A stretch of DNA of 64,000 bases from Vesta saturnalis (GCA_036346205.1 JARFJB010001817.1:2408001-2472000); one strand, 5' to 3'; counted from the stretch's first letter, positions 10,850-23,408 are shown. Notes: a model not told the origin generated them from the sequence alone. A program made the numbers and translations.

Positions 10850-13465
10850 TTTTAGTTAGAGTTACACTTCTTTTATAGCATGTACGTAGTAGCCCTCCTC
10901 AATGCAAGACTTGGCGTTTCTTGAGTGAACTAATCATAGCACGTTCAAAGTTAATAAGCTCCAGGTTGTATTTTCTCCGAGATAAACCGATACTTCGTCT
11001 TTTCGAAAAAAATTTACCTTATGTATGCTAATTTTATCAGTTAAGTACGAACTTTGTGTAAAAAAGTTATTGGCTAGTGATGTTTTCAATAGTTAAGCAT
11101 AACATTTATTGCAATAATAGAATCGCTTGTACTGGTTTCAAATATAGTGCGAAACCATGTATGCCTGCACTATTTCTATATTGTGAAACAGGCTGTTCAA
11201 ACTTCAAGATAAATGCTCACTGAACGTATTTACTATTTAATGTGCAAAAAGTGTTATTGTTCTTTAGTACATTATACTAATAAAAGTTTCTACATAGAAT
11301 ATGCACTTCGCTGCTTTGATTACAAATCTTAAAAAGGCACGACATAGAGTATGAATATACTTTATATTCAATAAATCTATTTGTAAAACAGGGCTAGTTA
11401 AAATCCTGGTTTGAAATTCCTTCTTTTAATTAAGGCTATATTACGTCCTCTTAGTACATGAAGTGAAATTTTGACCTAATTTTTCTTGTAGATGACTCTA
11501 TTTACCTTTAGCATACATATTTTTGAATATAATACGTTTTCTTAATGGTTTTTTTAGGTATTGTATTAACCGAACAATTTTGATTATAATGGAAATAATG
11601 TTTACACAGTTTGAAAGGGTGAACAAAAGTCGTTTTTGACCAATACCGAGTTTTACACGGAATTCTAAATCACCAATCGCGGGGTAACTTACCCCTACAA
11701 GCGTTGTGATCTTTTAACCCTATGGGGGTGTAGGCGGAGTTTATTAGATGTCACGTGTTAGTATTACGACACCTACACACTCTTATGTGATCACAATTTT
11801 TCATGATGAAAATCTTATCAGTTGTTTGACGTTCATTGGCAGATTCTTACATGCCAGTAAAACATAAAGCTACGAATCTGTGTTAAATTGTAAGTACTAC
11901 GTTTCTATAATTTTATTTCGTTTTATTTATTAAGCTTTTATATAATGAATGGGTTTGAGTTGGATAAACTAAAAAATTCACTTTCAAACAATTTGTCGTA
12001 GCACGTGCTTCTGAGTAGCAGATGCAGAGTTTTTTCACGCACTCGCTGCATAAATGGCTAATATGTAATACATATTCAGGTGTGATTTCCTGCATATCTT
12101 GCTTGTATCTCAAATTCTCATTATAAATTCTGCATAGCTCATTGATTTTATTTCTGCATTATATGGTTATAAATTAAGATCTGTAACTTTAGTGGAGAAC
12201 TTAATTTACGAATGTGATAAATATTATTACATACTTACTATTGCGAAAAGAAACATGTAAGTGATTTCCCATTAGGTACCTATGTGTAATAGATAATATA
12301 GTCAATACTCACATCTTTCGGTTGTGTTATATTGGTAGGTATTTTGTCATTTAATTATTTTTACTTATTTGGATTCGCATTAGTTTAGCGTTTCGCTGTG
12401 CACACATCCATGAAATGTCGTATCTTTATTAAATTGACTACCACCTACTGTACGCGTGGTAACTCTTCTCAATCATTAAATTAATCGTGAATAAAAGTTT
12501 AACAGTGTTTAATAAAAATTATTATAAAAAAAATATCTTTGTAATTATCACAAACTTCATTTTCGCAGTCGGTAGGATAGCTGAACGGAAACCTTTAGAA
12601 GTTAACCGGTGTATTTCAATATTATATTAGCTATCAAGAAAACCAACTCACTTAAGCAAGTTTAAAAACTCACCTTCCCGTATGTCTTAACAAGCGGAGC
12701 CATCTGGTACCCATGATAGTTTACACAACCTGGTGAAAAATAATGCAGAACCACCTTTCGCATACCTTTTAGTGATGCTGTTTACATTTGTGTTTAGTTC
12801 ATTATTCTAGACCTCTAATCATGTATCATTGCTTTTAACTGTACTATTCAGAATAATACGTTTATGTTAGAGATAGAGCAGCTATTGAAAATTTAAATTC
12901 AAGTAAATGTAGGTATGGCTAACGCAAATTTCTCCAAAATAAATCTTCCCAGGAAAAGTGTTCCTACTTTCGATAAGGACGATAAAACAAAGTTCTTGTA
13001 ATAAATTAATTTTTGAATTATAATGTTCAGAATTAGTAGGAGCAGCCAGGTAAACTTTAGCGACAAGTAACTGCACGACTTGGTCTCAATTAAAACAAGC
13101 ACTTTTGAATAGATTCGGAGACCAGCGTAGCGAAACAATATTTTTAATGATTTAATGACGTGCTTTCAAAATTTTAATTAAAACTAAGAAAGTTATGATG
13201 AAAGAATTAAACCAATAATAACAACCAATCTTAGATTACATTAATATTAGCGTACCAGATCAAGATTTTTTGAAATGTAGAATATTGCATTATACAAATA
13301 AAGATACCTTTCGCGCAGATTTATTTAAATCCTATTCCAACGTGATTTTTGGAAAAATGTCTAACTCACTTTAGAAATTACAATCATTTACAAATCAAGC
13401 TAATTTCTGTATGAGGAACAAACATTTTAATATTAATCCCTCAGCAGTGGCGTAATGCAAATTTA
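10850..13465. other. AT-rich sequence without recognised features
   Basis: No open frame with family motifs is present and no tandem array was seen. A short GC-richer patch near 11670-11745 has gggtaacttacccct and ccctatgggggtg but forms nothing I recognise. Frames at 11913-12113, 12882-13138 and 13395-13655 read as chance. A run of C at 13471-13480 precedes the LINE tail. Confidence 0.55.
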
Positions 13466-13527
13466 TGAGCCCCCCCCCCCCGCAAAATTCAACTTGGACC
13501 CCCAAGTGTTCATCAATCAAATTATTC

Positions 13528-13915
13528 CCTTTAGCATAGAAGGATGGTTTCAGTTCTTTCTTTGTATTATCGTTATTACAACGGCTATTGTGCAGCTGAA
13601 TTATATTCTTTGATACCATCTCGGCTATCTTTGGAGAAACACTCAGTTCGCTCATTCACATCATCAGTATGCAGTACAAATCTCCACTTGTCGTACCAAA
13701 CGGCGCAATCCACATTTCTACGGCTTCTAAACTCTGGAATGATCTCCCTAGTTCCTGTTTTCCTCTCACTTATGATATGAGAAAATTTAAGGTAGCTGTT
13801 CATAGGCATCTATTGGTAATTCATTATACCTCTGATCCATCCTCCTAAGTGTTCCTGGTTGCTCTAGCATGATAGAGCCTAATTTAAGCACTGTTCAGGT
13901 CCAGGCAATCTATTG
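13528..13915 (+). mobile_element. 5'-truncated LINE, 3' end only
   Basis: This matches 40141-40540, the end of the large LINE at 37.5-40.5 kb, from tagcatagaaggatggtttc through gttcaggtcca, so both belong to one family. The open part (13544-13780) encodes the C-terminal tail after the reverse transcriptase, including LYYRYYNGYCAAELYSLIPS and a segment about STFLRLLNSG. The frame then breaks. The 5' truncation is typical of target-primed reverse transcription. Comparing the two copies gives the family's C-terminal and 3' UTR sequence. Confidence 0.85.
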
Positions 13916-14204
13916 AAAAAAATTCAAAGGATACCTCTAATACGCAATCAATAAAAGTGTTCTGAGTGCTTAGTACGATATAATTTATACAGGTCCACAA
14001 TCATTAAATAAAAATCTCTTTAAAGGATGTAAAGACAATCAATAAAAGTTTTATTGGGGTTTGTAGATATAATTTACAACGAACATTAAAAGTAGAAGTA
14101 GTATAAGACATCTGAGATATTAAAATGTAAGACATAATAAACTGACGCCTAAATTTTACAAATATATTTATTAAATCATCCAAAGTAGAAGTATGTATAA
14201 GACT

Positions 14205-15194
14205 ATTCAGATACTTATAATCTAGACAAATCACATAGATTTTCTACGGACATAGCACTTCTTAAATAATTCTTTATCAATTTTAGCTTTGAGAATGATC
14301 TCTCCGCCATCGCAACAGTAACCGGTAAAGTCAAAAATAGTAATATAGCAGTGCATAGATCCGATAAACATAATGCCGCGCACGTATTTTTTATTACTAT
14401 AAAATCACCCAACTCTTTTATCGCTTTCAGCTTGTTCAAGTCTTCTGCAAAATGCTTTGTGCTTTCAGAGATAGAACTTGATTTGGAAATGCAGCAGATA
14501 AATCATTACTATACCAAATGCTTTTGTCACAAGCGCGATATGCTTATGTATGAATTATAGAATGTTCATGCTCTTTAACTTTTTTGGACAATCCTTGCCA
14601 GTCATTAACACCTTTACACCAGGCATCTTTAAAATGAATGTTATTCCTGTCAGCAAAAAGCCAGCATACTTAACAGTAAGCAGCTTGCAAACAAGTTGAA
14701 TAGCATAGCCATTTTCGTTCCACCTTCCGTCCCGTCTTGGTAGCGAAATTGTAATACGACGAAGAAAAGCTTCTTCCTTTTGCACCCTTTTTGAACCCAT
14801 ATTCTGGTGGACACGGGCCTAATTTTAAGATTTTTTGCCTTAACGTGGTATCGACGGACATTTCTGTATAAAAGGCCGTCGCTACTAACTTTCTCTATTT
14901 TCATTTCTTGTTTATTTTCGCAATCTGCATCTGCTTCGACTTCTTTTCCAGGTTGTAAAATATGTTCACTATCACTTTCAATAATAACTGAACTTAAATC
15001 ATCTCGTTCTTGTGTATTTTAGTTGAAGATGGGGACTGTTCAGATTCACTAAAGTGGATATATTTGCACCAGTTTTCGTAAAAAAAAGTGCCCAACTTAG
15101 CATATTTAGTATCAATGATACGTTCTTTGTCCTTACGAAGTTTTCATTTTTGTGCGCCACTTAAAACTTTTTTTTCTGTATTGAAACCACTCAT
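14205..15194 (-). pseudogene. Internally deleted hAT transposase (TTF zinc finger plus dimerisation tail)
   Basis: hAT-family cut-and-paste transposase remnant. The start is at 15194 and reads MSGFNTEKKVLSGAQ, the usual opening of insect ZMYM1-like hAT proteins. After broken frames comes the TTF-type zinc-finger region, with GPCPPEYGFKKG and then YYNFATKTGRKVERKWLCYS (about 14855-14690). The next segment, KDAWCKGVNDWQGLSKK, is also typical. The reading then jumps to the C-terminal hAT dimerisation region at 14219-14439, with LTLPVTVAMAERSFSKLKLI. The whole catalytic core between them is missing, so this is a non-autonomous derivative. Several stops interrupt the rest. The 8-bp target duplication and terminal repeats were not located. 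Confidence 0.85.
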
Positions 15195-15239
15195 TTTTCC
15201 AAAAATTTAACGAGTTCGAATATTTTTTATAAAAGAAAT

Positions 15240-16130
15240 TTAACTACTACACTACGATAATGTAATTCAACCGATCGCTGTTCTGAACTAACTAAAGTCT
15301 AACTGATCTCTTATTATGAAACTAAATAGGTCAAGAACTACATATAACTATAATTGACAGCTAGTATAAGTTACAATAGAATCACTTTAAAGAATGATAT
15401 AAACGCTAGATTAACATGTTATGGTAACGCGAATATTTGAAACTCCTGCCTCTTGAATGAGATAAAGATGTACATTCTAATTTCCAGAAAGTCTAACGAT
15501 GTCTCTTATTGCATGATAGTACTAATAGTCACTTAGACACTACACATATCAACAGATAATTTACACTAAGATGACTAATTACAACTTACCTGTGACAACA
15601 TACACTTCCGTTAACACGAATAGTATATAAACGCTAGATTAACAATTTATTTATACGCGAATATTCTGAAACTCGGCATCGACTCTTCGCGAAAATTGAG
15701 TGAAGTTTATGCAACCGTCCTTGCTAAGTTTCCAGATATACGATTCATCAGAGTGTTTACATGTTTGCAGATTAGTACTAATCAATCACTTGAACTTCTG
15801 ATCTACACATTCATCAACTACGATAATTAATAAGATGACTAGATCATCTAGACTTCCTGTGCACATCATATCTTTACCATGTAGTAGACACGTTACAATA
15901 GGAAATATTATAGTTTCAGTATACAATAATAGATAATTTATTGTAGCTAGAGCCGAGCATCAGACTTTCGCGAAAATTGATAACAAGCAAACAGAACCGT
16001 CTTATCAAGGTGCCGCTGATATACGATTCTACATCAGCGTATTTAATGGATATCGTACGATTTATATTAATATAAATTTGAACATTTGATTGATATTATT
16101 CATCAACTACTGTGAATTTTCAGATGAAGA
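15240..16130. repeat. Highly diverged tandem repeats, about 200-300 bp period
   Basis: Recurring modules are spaced through the block: ataaacgctagattaaca (about 15400 and 15633), gcgaatatt (15430, 15657), ttcgcgaaaattga (15688, 15967), agatatacgatt (15733, 16017) and cttgaacttctg-like or gaacatttgattg-like words followed by tcatcaact (15800, 16102). The order is preserved, which indicates three or so eroded copies. They sit just upstream of the hAT start codon and could be its subterminal region or an independent satellite. Confidence 0.5.
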
Positions 16131-16660
16131 CAGGGCCAAGAAATTTTGTGTCGAAAAAACTTTACCATGTAGAAGAACCACAAGAAGGAAATACTTATGA
16201 CCATCATAGTAAAATGACCACCCTTACTACAGAAAATTTTTGAATAGAAGTCTCAGAACAAAATCTAGATTTAAAATTAATAACCACAAGCAAATCTAGA
16301 TTACCTTTTATAACAATTCCCATTCTAAATTTTCAAAATTCTTGGAGCATTTCACTTTATTATTAATCCTAAACGTATTTAAAAAAGAACGTCATAGAAA
16401 TTTAACATATAGCTTGACATTTTTCCGCCGCCGCCTGATTGTATTTAACCGGCAGTAATGGTATTTGCATCGTACATAGGTTTTTACTGGCGACAGTAGA
16501 AGTTTATTGGTGTGGTTACGTAAGCCGGTATTCTCCTAGAGCCAGTAAAAATCTTTTCATTGTGTATAAAGTAATGTGTTACTTGTTATTTATTCGTAAA
16601 TTATACTTATGATGTGAATTTAATATACAAATCTATTTATGACATTTCTAAATATTTCGC

Positions 16661-16711
16661 ACCACACACCCACGTACCCACCACACACACCACACACAGC
16701 ACGCACACGCA

Positions 16712-16749
<38 letters not shown>

Positions 16750-16754
16750 CATAC

Positions 16755-16816
<62 letters not shown>

Positions 16817-16840
16817 ACACACTCATAACACACTCACACA
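16661..16840. repeat. (CA)n microsatellite
   Basis: Nearly pure CA repeat broken by an aacatacaac segment near 16747. Histidine/threonine or cysteine/valine frames over it are artefacts. The following 500 bases, to 17340, contain no recognised feature. Confidence 0.97.
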
Positions 16841-17689
16841 CTATAATACTTGATACAACCTATTACCACAATGATATAATGATATAATACGTTTTCAAAC
16901 TTTCTGACTTGCGAAAATTTAACGATCTACGTAGGTTATAAAAATGACTTTTCATTGCTTAACTAGTTAGGCTGTGCTGAGAATGAGTATCAATTGAAAA
17001 TACCTTTAATGCTGAAAAAACTACAACTACGCATTAAATTTACGTTACAAAATCAGAATATTAACGATGTTGCAAGCGTTTGGAAAAATAATAGTATATT
17101 TTAGACGGCTTAGAAGTGACTTTTTGTGACTCACTTTGTTCGGCGATCAAACGTACAGGTTCACTACAAGAAGTGACACTTCTCAGCCTAATTTACGGTC
17201 AAAAGCATTAATTCGGACAGACAAGCACTTCAAGTACCTCTTACCCGTTATTAGAAGAATACGGTTTAAAAGAAAGTATTTACTTCCTCATTTTTAACGA
17301 CACGATTGTTTTAACGCCTTACTAGGCAGCGAAAAGTTAGAAAAGGCTATTAATTACCAAAGCCAATTTTTAAAGGTAAACCTAACAAAAATTCCTTGTT
17401 ATTTACAACTAAACCCATTAGATTTAAAACCCTTCTATCAGACTATAGGAAATAAAACTCAAATTCCTGAAAATATTTTTGAAGGTTCAGTATTACCTGA
17501 AACAAAAATAAACGATAATCTTATACTACCCGAATGTTTAGCATGCACGAGAGAGGGATTATGCTAAATTCTTATGCAAAAATATTATCGGCATTAATTT
17601 TCAACAACTTGATGTTAAACCATTTACCGATGTAGAAATAGATTATATCCATGGAAACCCCGAGAATTCTGAAATGTCTACTAGAACAG

Positions 17690-18880
17690 AACATCTTAAC
17701 CTAGAAGAAAAATTTTACACAATAAATTTATGCAACAAATATTGAGATGTACTATGTAACAAAAATTAAGACTGGCCATTTACAATCGCAGTTATATATT
17801 CGATGAGGACAACGCGTGGTTTATCCTTGTACGATACATCATCCAGATGTCCATATCATCTAAAAATCAAATAGAGAAAATCTTAGACAATAAGATAATT
17901 AGACCTAGCACATCCCACCAACGTGGATAGTCCCAAATAAGTTGGACGCCAGTGGAAAGAAGAGATGGAGATTAGCTGTCGACTGTAGGAAGTTAAACGA
18001 AAAACTATTGAGGATAAATACTCACTATCCTGGATCGAGGAAATATTGGATGATTTATACATGAGTGTCTACTTTTTAACATTCGATTTAGCTCAGAAAT
18101 AATGAATAAAGATTCCGTAGAGAAAACGGCCCTTTGCTTTTTTATGTGGACCAATCTCATTGAAATGTTTACAAAAACATATAACACATCTAAAATGAAC
18201 ATTTACAAACTTAGGAAATTCAACTTAAAGTTCAACTGGACAAATCGAAATTTTTAAGAAAAGTAGTATGCCTTGAAAATGTACCCCGAACTAAAATACA
18301 GGCAATCCAAGACTAACCGCTAACAAGGACAGTCAAAGAAATTAAAGCCTTTCTAGGATTGGCCGAGTATTATAGACGGTTTATCCAAAACTTTGCGAGA
18401 ACTGTAGGGCCCATGACAAACATTTTGAAAAAGGAATAAATATAGTAACGGAAGATCCTGACTATATAAACGTTTTCAAATTAACAGATGCACTTATCAT
18501 AACTGACCCTGGCTATTCGATTACCTTCAATGCTTGCACAGATGCACCTTACAAAGTTATAGGAGGAGTACTTTCTCAAGACTCGAAACCTATAGATTAT
18601 ATTCAAGAACATTAAACATTACTGAAAGAAATTACTTTACCATAGAGCGCAAATTATTAGGTATCATCGAGACAACAAAATTATTTAGACCATACTTTTG
18701 TGGCTGACAATTTTGGATAGAAACAGACTACAAACTATTAGTCTGGCTATATTCTTTGAATGATTCGAACTCTAGATTGGTGAAATGGCGATTAAGACTA
18801 GAAGAATTTGATAATAAAACCTTGTATAAAAAAGAAAGGAAAACGAGCTTGCTGATGCCTTGTCGCGTATAGAAATAAAC
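17690..18880 (+). pseudogene. Errantivirus-like reverse transcriptase and RNase H remnant
   Basis: Translated in changing frames, the stretch shows the RT approach region (LDASGKKRWRLAVDCRKLNE, about 17944-18003), where WRL-VD-RKLN is the errantivirus pattern. The thumb/connection motif VKEIKAFLGLAEYYRRFIQ follows at about 18335-18390. RNase H then gives IERKLLGIIETTKLFRPY, then ETDYKLLVWLYSLNDSNSRL and VKWRLRLEEFDNKTLYKK (about 18720-18835). The central RT segment with the YxDD active site is not readable. It cannot encode an active enzyme. Confidence 0.85.
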
Positions 18881-19039
18881 ACGAGCGAGGTTATTGAGGA
18901 TAATATCAACGACCAAATAGATGAAATTTCTATTTTGCCAAAAATATATCAAGACTAATCCTTAAACAGAATGAACAAAAAAAGACGGCGATAATACTCA
19001 ATATACTTCATCAGAATGCCCTATGTTTACCATCAAAAT

Positions 19040-19870
19040 ATCTGAAAAATGAATATCACGAAAAGAACCATAACGGAATTAATGAAACGTATAATCACCC
19101 CAAACAAAAATATTATTGGCCCAACATGAAAACCACTATCAATAAAATAATTAATTATTGTGTAGCAGAACACCCTTTTTTTGAAAGTTATTAGTGATGT
19201 AATTCTAAGTGACCTGTCTACCTGTTACTCCCGCGATTACTATATTAAATATACCACAGCAGTAACCGTTTTAAACAAATATAGACACTAGTTTTCATAT
19301 ATAATTATCCCCATAAAGATAGCTTGTGACGAAAAACAAATTTTTGGCCAACATTGTTCGATACTTAAAAGCAACTTACATTTCACCACCGATTAAAATT
19401 CTACTTCTAATTCATTCGTCGAAAGAGTTCATTCGAAATTGCTAGAAATATTAAACATAAGAACAGTAGAAAATAGAAACGAAGATCCTAAAGACTCGAT
19501 ATCAACTGCCATCGTGACTCAGTCAGTCGGTTCATTCCAGTACCGGATATAACCCTTTTACGCTATTACACGGCTCTTACAATGATTTGAATTCTTATAA
19601 TAATTTGTTACAACCAAAAACGTAAAGACGAGATTATGTTCTTCTACGAAACCCTTTATCAGAAATAAATGGAAAAAGGAACAAAAATGACGATCTTAAA
19701 AAAAGGAAATAAAGTTAAAAAACCCACTGTTTACTTTACACGTCAGACAATTAGAACACCGCCTCTTACTATGGTAAAGTTATTGTAACTTCAGTTAACA
19801 AAAACAGAATAATAGGTATTCGTGAAACCACAAATAGGCAAGCTAATATTAACGTAGGAAAGATTAAGAG
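19040..19870 (+). pseudogene. Errantivirus-like integrase remnant
   Basis: The N-terminal zinc-binding region is seen at about 19050-19170 as HNGINETYNHPKQKYYWPNM, matching the HHCC module of Ty3/gypsy integrases, although the two cysteines are poorly kept. The catalytic core is broken, but SNSFVERVHSKLLEILN (about 19410-19460) preserves the glutamate of the D,D-E triad in its usual context. NPFTLLHGSYNDLNSYN follows at about 19555-19600. The C-terminal tail, YYGKVIVTSVNKNRIIG (about 19770-19830), ends the pol region. Many stops interrupt it. Confidence 0.8.
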
Positions 19871-19989
19871 AAATTAAAGAAATATGTCTTTATAGAACTC
19901 TGTGTCCTAATAACCCAATCCGAGGGACTTCAACTAAAAGAAATCAGAATGAATGGTTTTTTCCACAACTTAGGATTCACGTGATTAAT

Positions 19990-20190
19990 CAACTACTACC
20001 AGAATCATAGAAACAAAATCCACTGCAACCTATTAACAAACCTGACAACAAATCTCATCACAATAGAGAATAAACCAGAAAAATTTCAGCTCTCTAGAAC
20101 TAAAAGAGCCCTCATAAACAGAGTTGGTAATATTATCAAATTCATTGACGGAAAATCCCACAATAGTTACTCAGTTGAAATTAATAAAGA
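19990..20190 (+). pseudogene. Envelope glycoprotein remnant of the errantivirus-like element
   Basis: A short in-frame stretch carries a basic R-T-K-R site at 20096-20107 followed at once by a hydrophobic A-L-I-N-x-V-G-N-I-I-K segment. In errantivirus envelope proteins a furin-type R-x-K-R site separates the surface and membrane subunits, and a conserved L-I-N-G-x-G-x-x-x-K segment follows it. Position directly after integrase agrees. Only this junction is recognisable; signal peptide, surface subunit and membrane anchor are lost. It is a non-functional fossil. Confidence 0.65.
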
Positions 20191-20205
20191 TATCAAAATC
20201 TCAAG

Positions 20206-20403
20206 AGTACCGCGCTAACCAACTGCACCATCAAGCCTCAAGCCCCAATCGATGTAAATTTTGTGTTTATGTATGTAGAACTGATGTAAATTCTAAATAT
20301 AATGAGATTGCAATCAAATTACTTATATTAATGGAATGTGAGCCTGCAATATTAGTCAAGTTGCTTTGGTATGTGTGAATACTTGCGATATTGCAGGCTC
20401 ATC
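20206..20403 (-). repeat. tRNA-linked foldback repeat, copy 2
   Basis: Shares with copy 1 everything from agtaccgcgctaacc (part of the tRNA-like head) to gagcctgcaatat. It then forms a hairpin whose outer arms are 20340-20352 and 20388-20400 (gcctgcaatat/atattgcaggc). The loop holds the reverse complement of sequence that is in direct orientation in copy 1. The tRNA part is truncated here. Confidence 0.75.
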
Positions 20404-20654
20404 ATGAAAATTATTTATGATTGAATACATATGACAAGATTATTCTTACCTTTTTTCTGCCAGATACGCTCACTACAACTATTCTGTGCCAATGTTGCAA
20501 AACAAATGAGTCTATACACGTGTTGTCGGTTTTGCAATTTCTAAATATTCCAATAGATTGCGCCACAGGGGTATATTTTAAAATAAGCGGTTTTTATATG
20601 TTGCTGTGCTAATTCAAATGTTACTTTCTATCAATAGTACATTTGCGGTCAGGA

Positions 20655-21195
20655 GGAGACAGCTGTATATTTCAAAGATATAGAAATACCTATATATAGA
20701 CCTTAATCATATAAATTAATCATGTTCTACGCAATGTTTTGATACGACGCGTAATTTAGCGGCAACAAAATTCCTAAGGTAAATTTAAGTGTTACTTAAA
20801 TTTTTTTCAATATCTGAATAATGATTAATTTTATAAGAAAATATGTAGACATATTTTTTAAAGAAAATTTAATTTACATAACTTTTCTTTATAAAGCGAA
20901 ATAAGCGTAAAAATTAAATAAATATGATTGAAAATTCTTAAACTATGTTATCGATATTTTTATAGAAGCGGGCGGCTTTGGATTTTTTTTACATTAGTAT
21001 CTAGATGTCTATTAACCTCTATCTGACAGGAAGCTTTAAACGTCTGTTTGACATAGATTACTGTTTTTGTTTTTACAATATTGCCTATTATCGTAATGAA
21101 CTTATTAAAAAAAATTGTTATTAAAATTATTTAGTTTCTTATAATTTCCGTTTTGTAGGTTGTCAGGTCGTGTATTGTTCCACACCAGATATTTT
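20655..21195 (+). repeat. Dispersed repeat R, most complete + copy
   Basis: It runs from acagctgtatatttcaaa and tagaccttaatcat, through gatacgacgcgtaatttagc and aacgtctgtttgacatagat, to ggttgtcaggtcgtg and ttgttccacaccagat. Other copies are at 36690-37156 (+), 41824-43090 (-, split) and, as ends only, at 9945 and 29456. A region with some coding look (about 20965-21110) occurs in all long copies but carries stops. Family unknown. Confidence 0.7.
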
Positions 21196-21399
21196 TATTT
21201 TGTTAAAAAGTGATGCAAAGTTACCTGTTGGACAGGGCAACTTTGCATCATTATATAAAAACTGTTGTATTTAATAGAAAAACACCGATTATGTAATGTT
21301 AGACCCATCAATATGTTCCTTGACATCACACTAATCATAATACAACGATAGGGTTAATGTGAAAAATCGAAAATAATGAACAAAATAGGTTTCTTAAGA

Positions 21400-22260
21400 A
21401 AATGTATTTAGGAACATTTTATAAAGGAAATCTTTAAACTGTAGGTATTTAACAAAAAGTAAGCAAATATACTTAGGTTTATATTTATAAACAAAAGTCG
21501 TTCAATTCTGTGAGAGAAAAACACCATCTTATAAGGAAACTCCCTGTGACCATTTCCAACTTTTGTTGAAATTCTCCATTGCAATAATAGTAGCTCCTTC
21601 TTCATCAAAACTAGTAATAATACCCGGGAACTTTCATACAAGACGACAGACATGAGAACCAATTTCTCGGCGTAGTGATGAAAAACCCACAATGGGGACC
21701 TCAAAAATGGCACTTTCTGGGTCAGCATCTGATTTCTCGTGTAATGAAATGTGGTCATTCTTATTACTTGTCTCGGTACTAGTTTGTTCAAGACTTGTTG
21801 GTGTAATGCTATCTACCTGAATTATTCCTGACCCTGATGGTTCTTCAGAAACAACTTGTTTGTGATTACACTCTTAATAGAAGGAACATTGATTTTTTTC
21901 ACTTCCTCATTTGTCTCGTATCATCTATGTATTCACTTCTTGTAGATTCTAAAACATTTAAGAAGGCCCCACCCACAACACCACTATCTATAACCTTGTT
22001 ATGGATGCGATCAAGGGTTGCGCATCACATGGTTCAATACCACATTTTCGGAAGCCACTTATAAGATTCGTAGAGATAAGAGGTGCCATTATCCCTAAAC
22101 TTTTTTTCAGTAAAGTAGGCAAGTCTTGTTTCGGCCATACAACATGCATCATACCATATGGTGTTTGCTTCCACTCAAACTAAACGTTACACCAAGCAAC
22201 TTTGAGGGGCGAAAGAATGCCACGTACAGTGGCTGGGTAAGGTGTGTGCTGTTTGGTGTG
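21400..22260 (-). pseudogene. Pogo/Tigger-like transposase C-terminal half, family A copy 1
   Basis: Read on the minus strand, near 22240-22000 the sequence continues past the DDE domain with the conserved segment GFRKCGIEPCDAQPLIASIT, typical of insect Tigger/jerky-like transposases. Further on (about 21640-21540) comes FPGIITSFDEEGATIIAMEN then KSWKWSQ, the C-terminal domain found in these insect proteins. The N-terminal helix-turn-helix and most of the DDE domain are missing. The same sequence recurs at 29456-30600, differing by small indels. Confidence 0.75.
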
Positions 22261-22299
22261 TGGCAGATGAAATGGATCCATCTCCCTCCTAAGTTTTAT

Positions 22300-23400
22300 C
22301 CCTAAAAACTATCCTACCCAGGAGGCTAAGAATCTTATCAATCTGGCTTGAGATCAAATTGCTCATACAATGATCATCTTATTAAACTCTATATCCACAC
22401 TTCCAAAGCATTAAGTCACCGAAACTGTTGTCTCCTAGTTTTCCTTTAAATTAAACATGCCTTTAGCAAGATTTGACACGCTGGACTGATACACAAAACG
22501 TCACTTTTAGATCTACCAGTTTTCGTCACCCAGCTCACACCCTAACCATGTTTACCGTCTGCGGGCGTATCACAAGGTTTCGTCTTAATCTTCATACCAG
22601 GTCTCATCTAAGCTCACAATATTCCTAGGTGCACCGAACTCGAAGTTTCTGTTGGTTATCTTACGTACGATCAATTACTTACCTAATCACCCGATAATCC
22701 TGTAATTGAGCAACCAAATCTTGGGATACCACCAACACAAACCATTGCTTACGTTAGCCTAAAATATCGGAGGATTCAACTGCAATCGTAAGACGACATA
22801 ACGTAGTTAGAAGTCACGTTTACCAAAATTCTTAATTAATTTCCTACGATAAACGAGTTCTAGATAAGATATACAATAGCACTTCGTAGAATGTCAGAAA
22901 TTGCCACCAAAAACACCATGGAACACACATAAATATTTTCTCATACCACCAGGCTATCCCTAACTAAAGAAAGATACTTGAAATTCATCGCTTCTTTCAA
23001 ACAAGAAATATTGCAAAGCATACATAGACTACAGTACAGCCACCTTGACCAGATTACAATTGACGTAGAAAACATAGAATCCCATCACCGATAGGCTTAA
23101 AACGGAACAAATTCAAATACCACTCACCGATCTTAATAACACACTCTTGTCTCACATAGACAACATTGTTTTCTTTTACTACACAAACCTACCTTCAGAT
23201 AATACGCGATAATAAATATTCTGGACGCTAATAAATGACTTAAAAGCGTATACGAACCTATTCTTTGTAAATTTGTGAGTGGGACCGAATGCCAGTGTCA
23301 GAGTTAGAAAAAATGTATTGCTATCGGAACATTTCGCACCTGATATCGACAATTATCGCAAAAAATAAATGCAACTCATAGAATCAATAGAGTCTCATTT
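22300..23400. other. Unassigned region with scraps of coding-like sequence
   Basis: Two hints only. On the minus strand at about 22630-22590 the word NIVSLDETWYE resembles the first catalytic-aspartate motif (LDET) of IS630/Tc1-type transposases, but its surroundings are broken. On the + strand about 22945-23215 reads a fairly continuous, charged, helical sequence (for example LTKERYLKFIASFKQEIL and DQITIDVENIESHHR) that I cannot place. Both look like decayed mobile-element protein. Confidence 0.35.
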
Positions 23401-23408
23401 CGGAAAGG

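Larger units (their letters stand above)
17395..20190 (+). mobile_element. Decayed errantivirus-like Ty3/gypsy element
   Basis: A + strand LTR-retroelement with the order expected of insect errantiviruses: a possible protease-side spacer (about 17395-17575), reverse transcriptase, RNase H, integrase, and an envelope remnant. It is full of stops and frameshifts in every domain, so it is ancient and inactive. No LTR pair was recognised. Its 3' part is followed directly, at 20206, by the tRNA-linked foldback repeat. Such elements replicate in the germ line and follicle cells of insects; the family assignment rests on the domain order and motifs given in the sub-features. Confidence 0.85.

Noticed and set aside
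16614..16887. Histidine/threonine and cysteine/valine frames over the CA array (also 50121-50452)
   Set aside because: Microsatellite artefacts. Only the LINE part after 50315 is real coding ancestry.
21408..21791. 127-codon minus-strand frame starting MNKLVPRQVIRM, repeated at 29873-30097
   Set aside because: Its conservation is due to segment A. The true Tigger frame is a different one (FPGIITSFDEEGATI), so this is a shadow.
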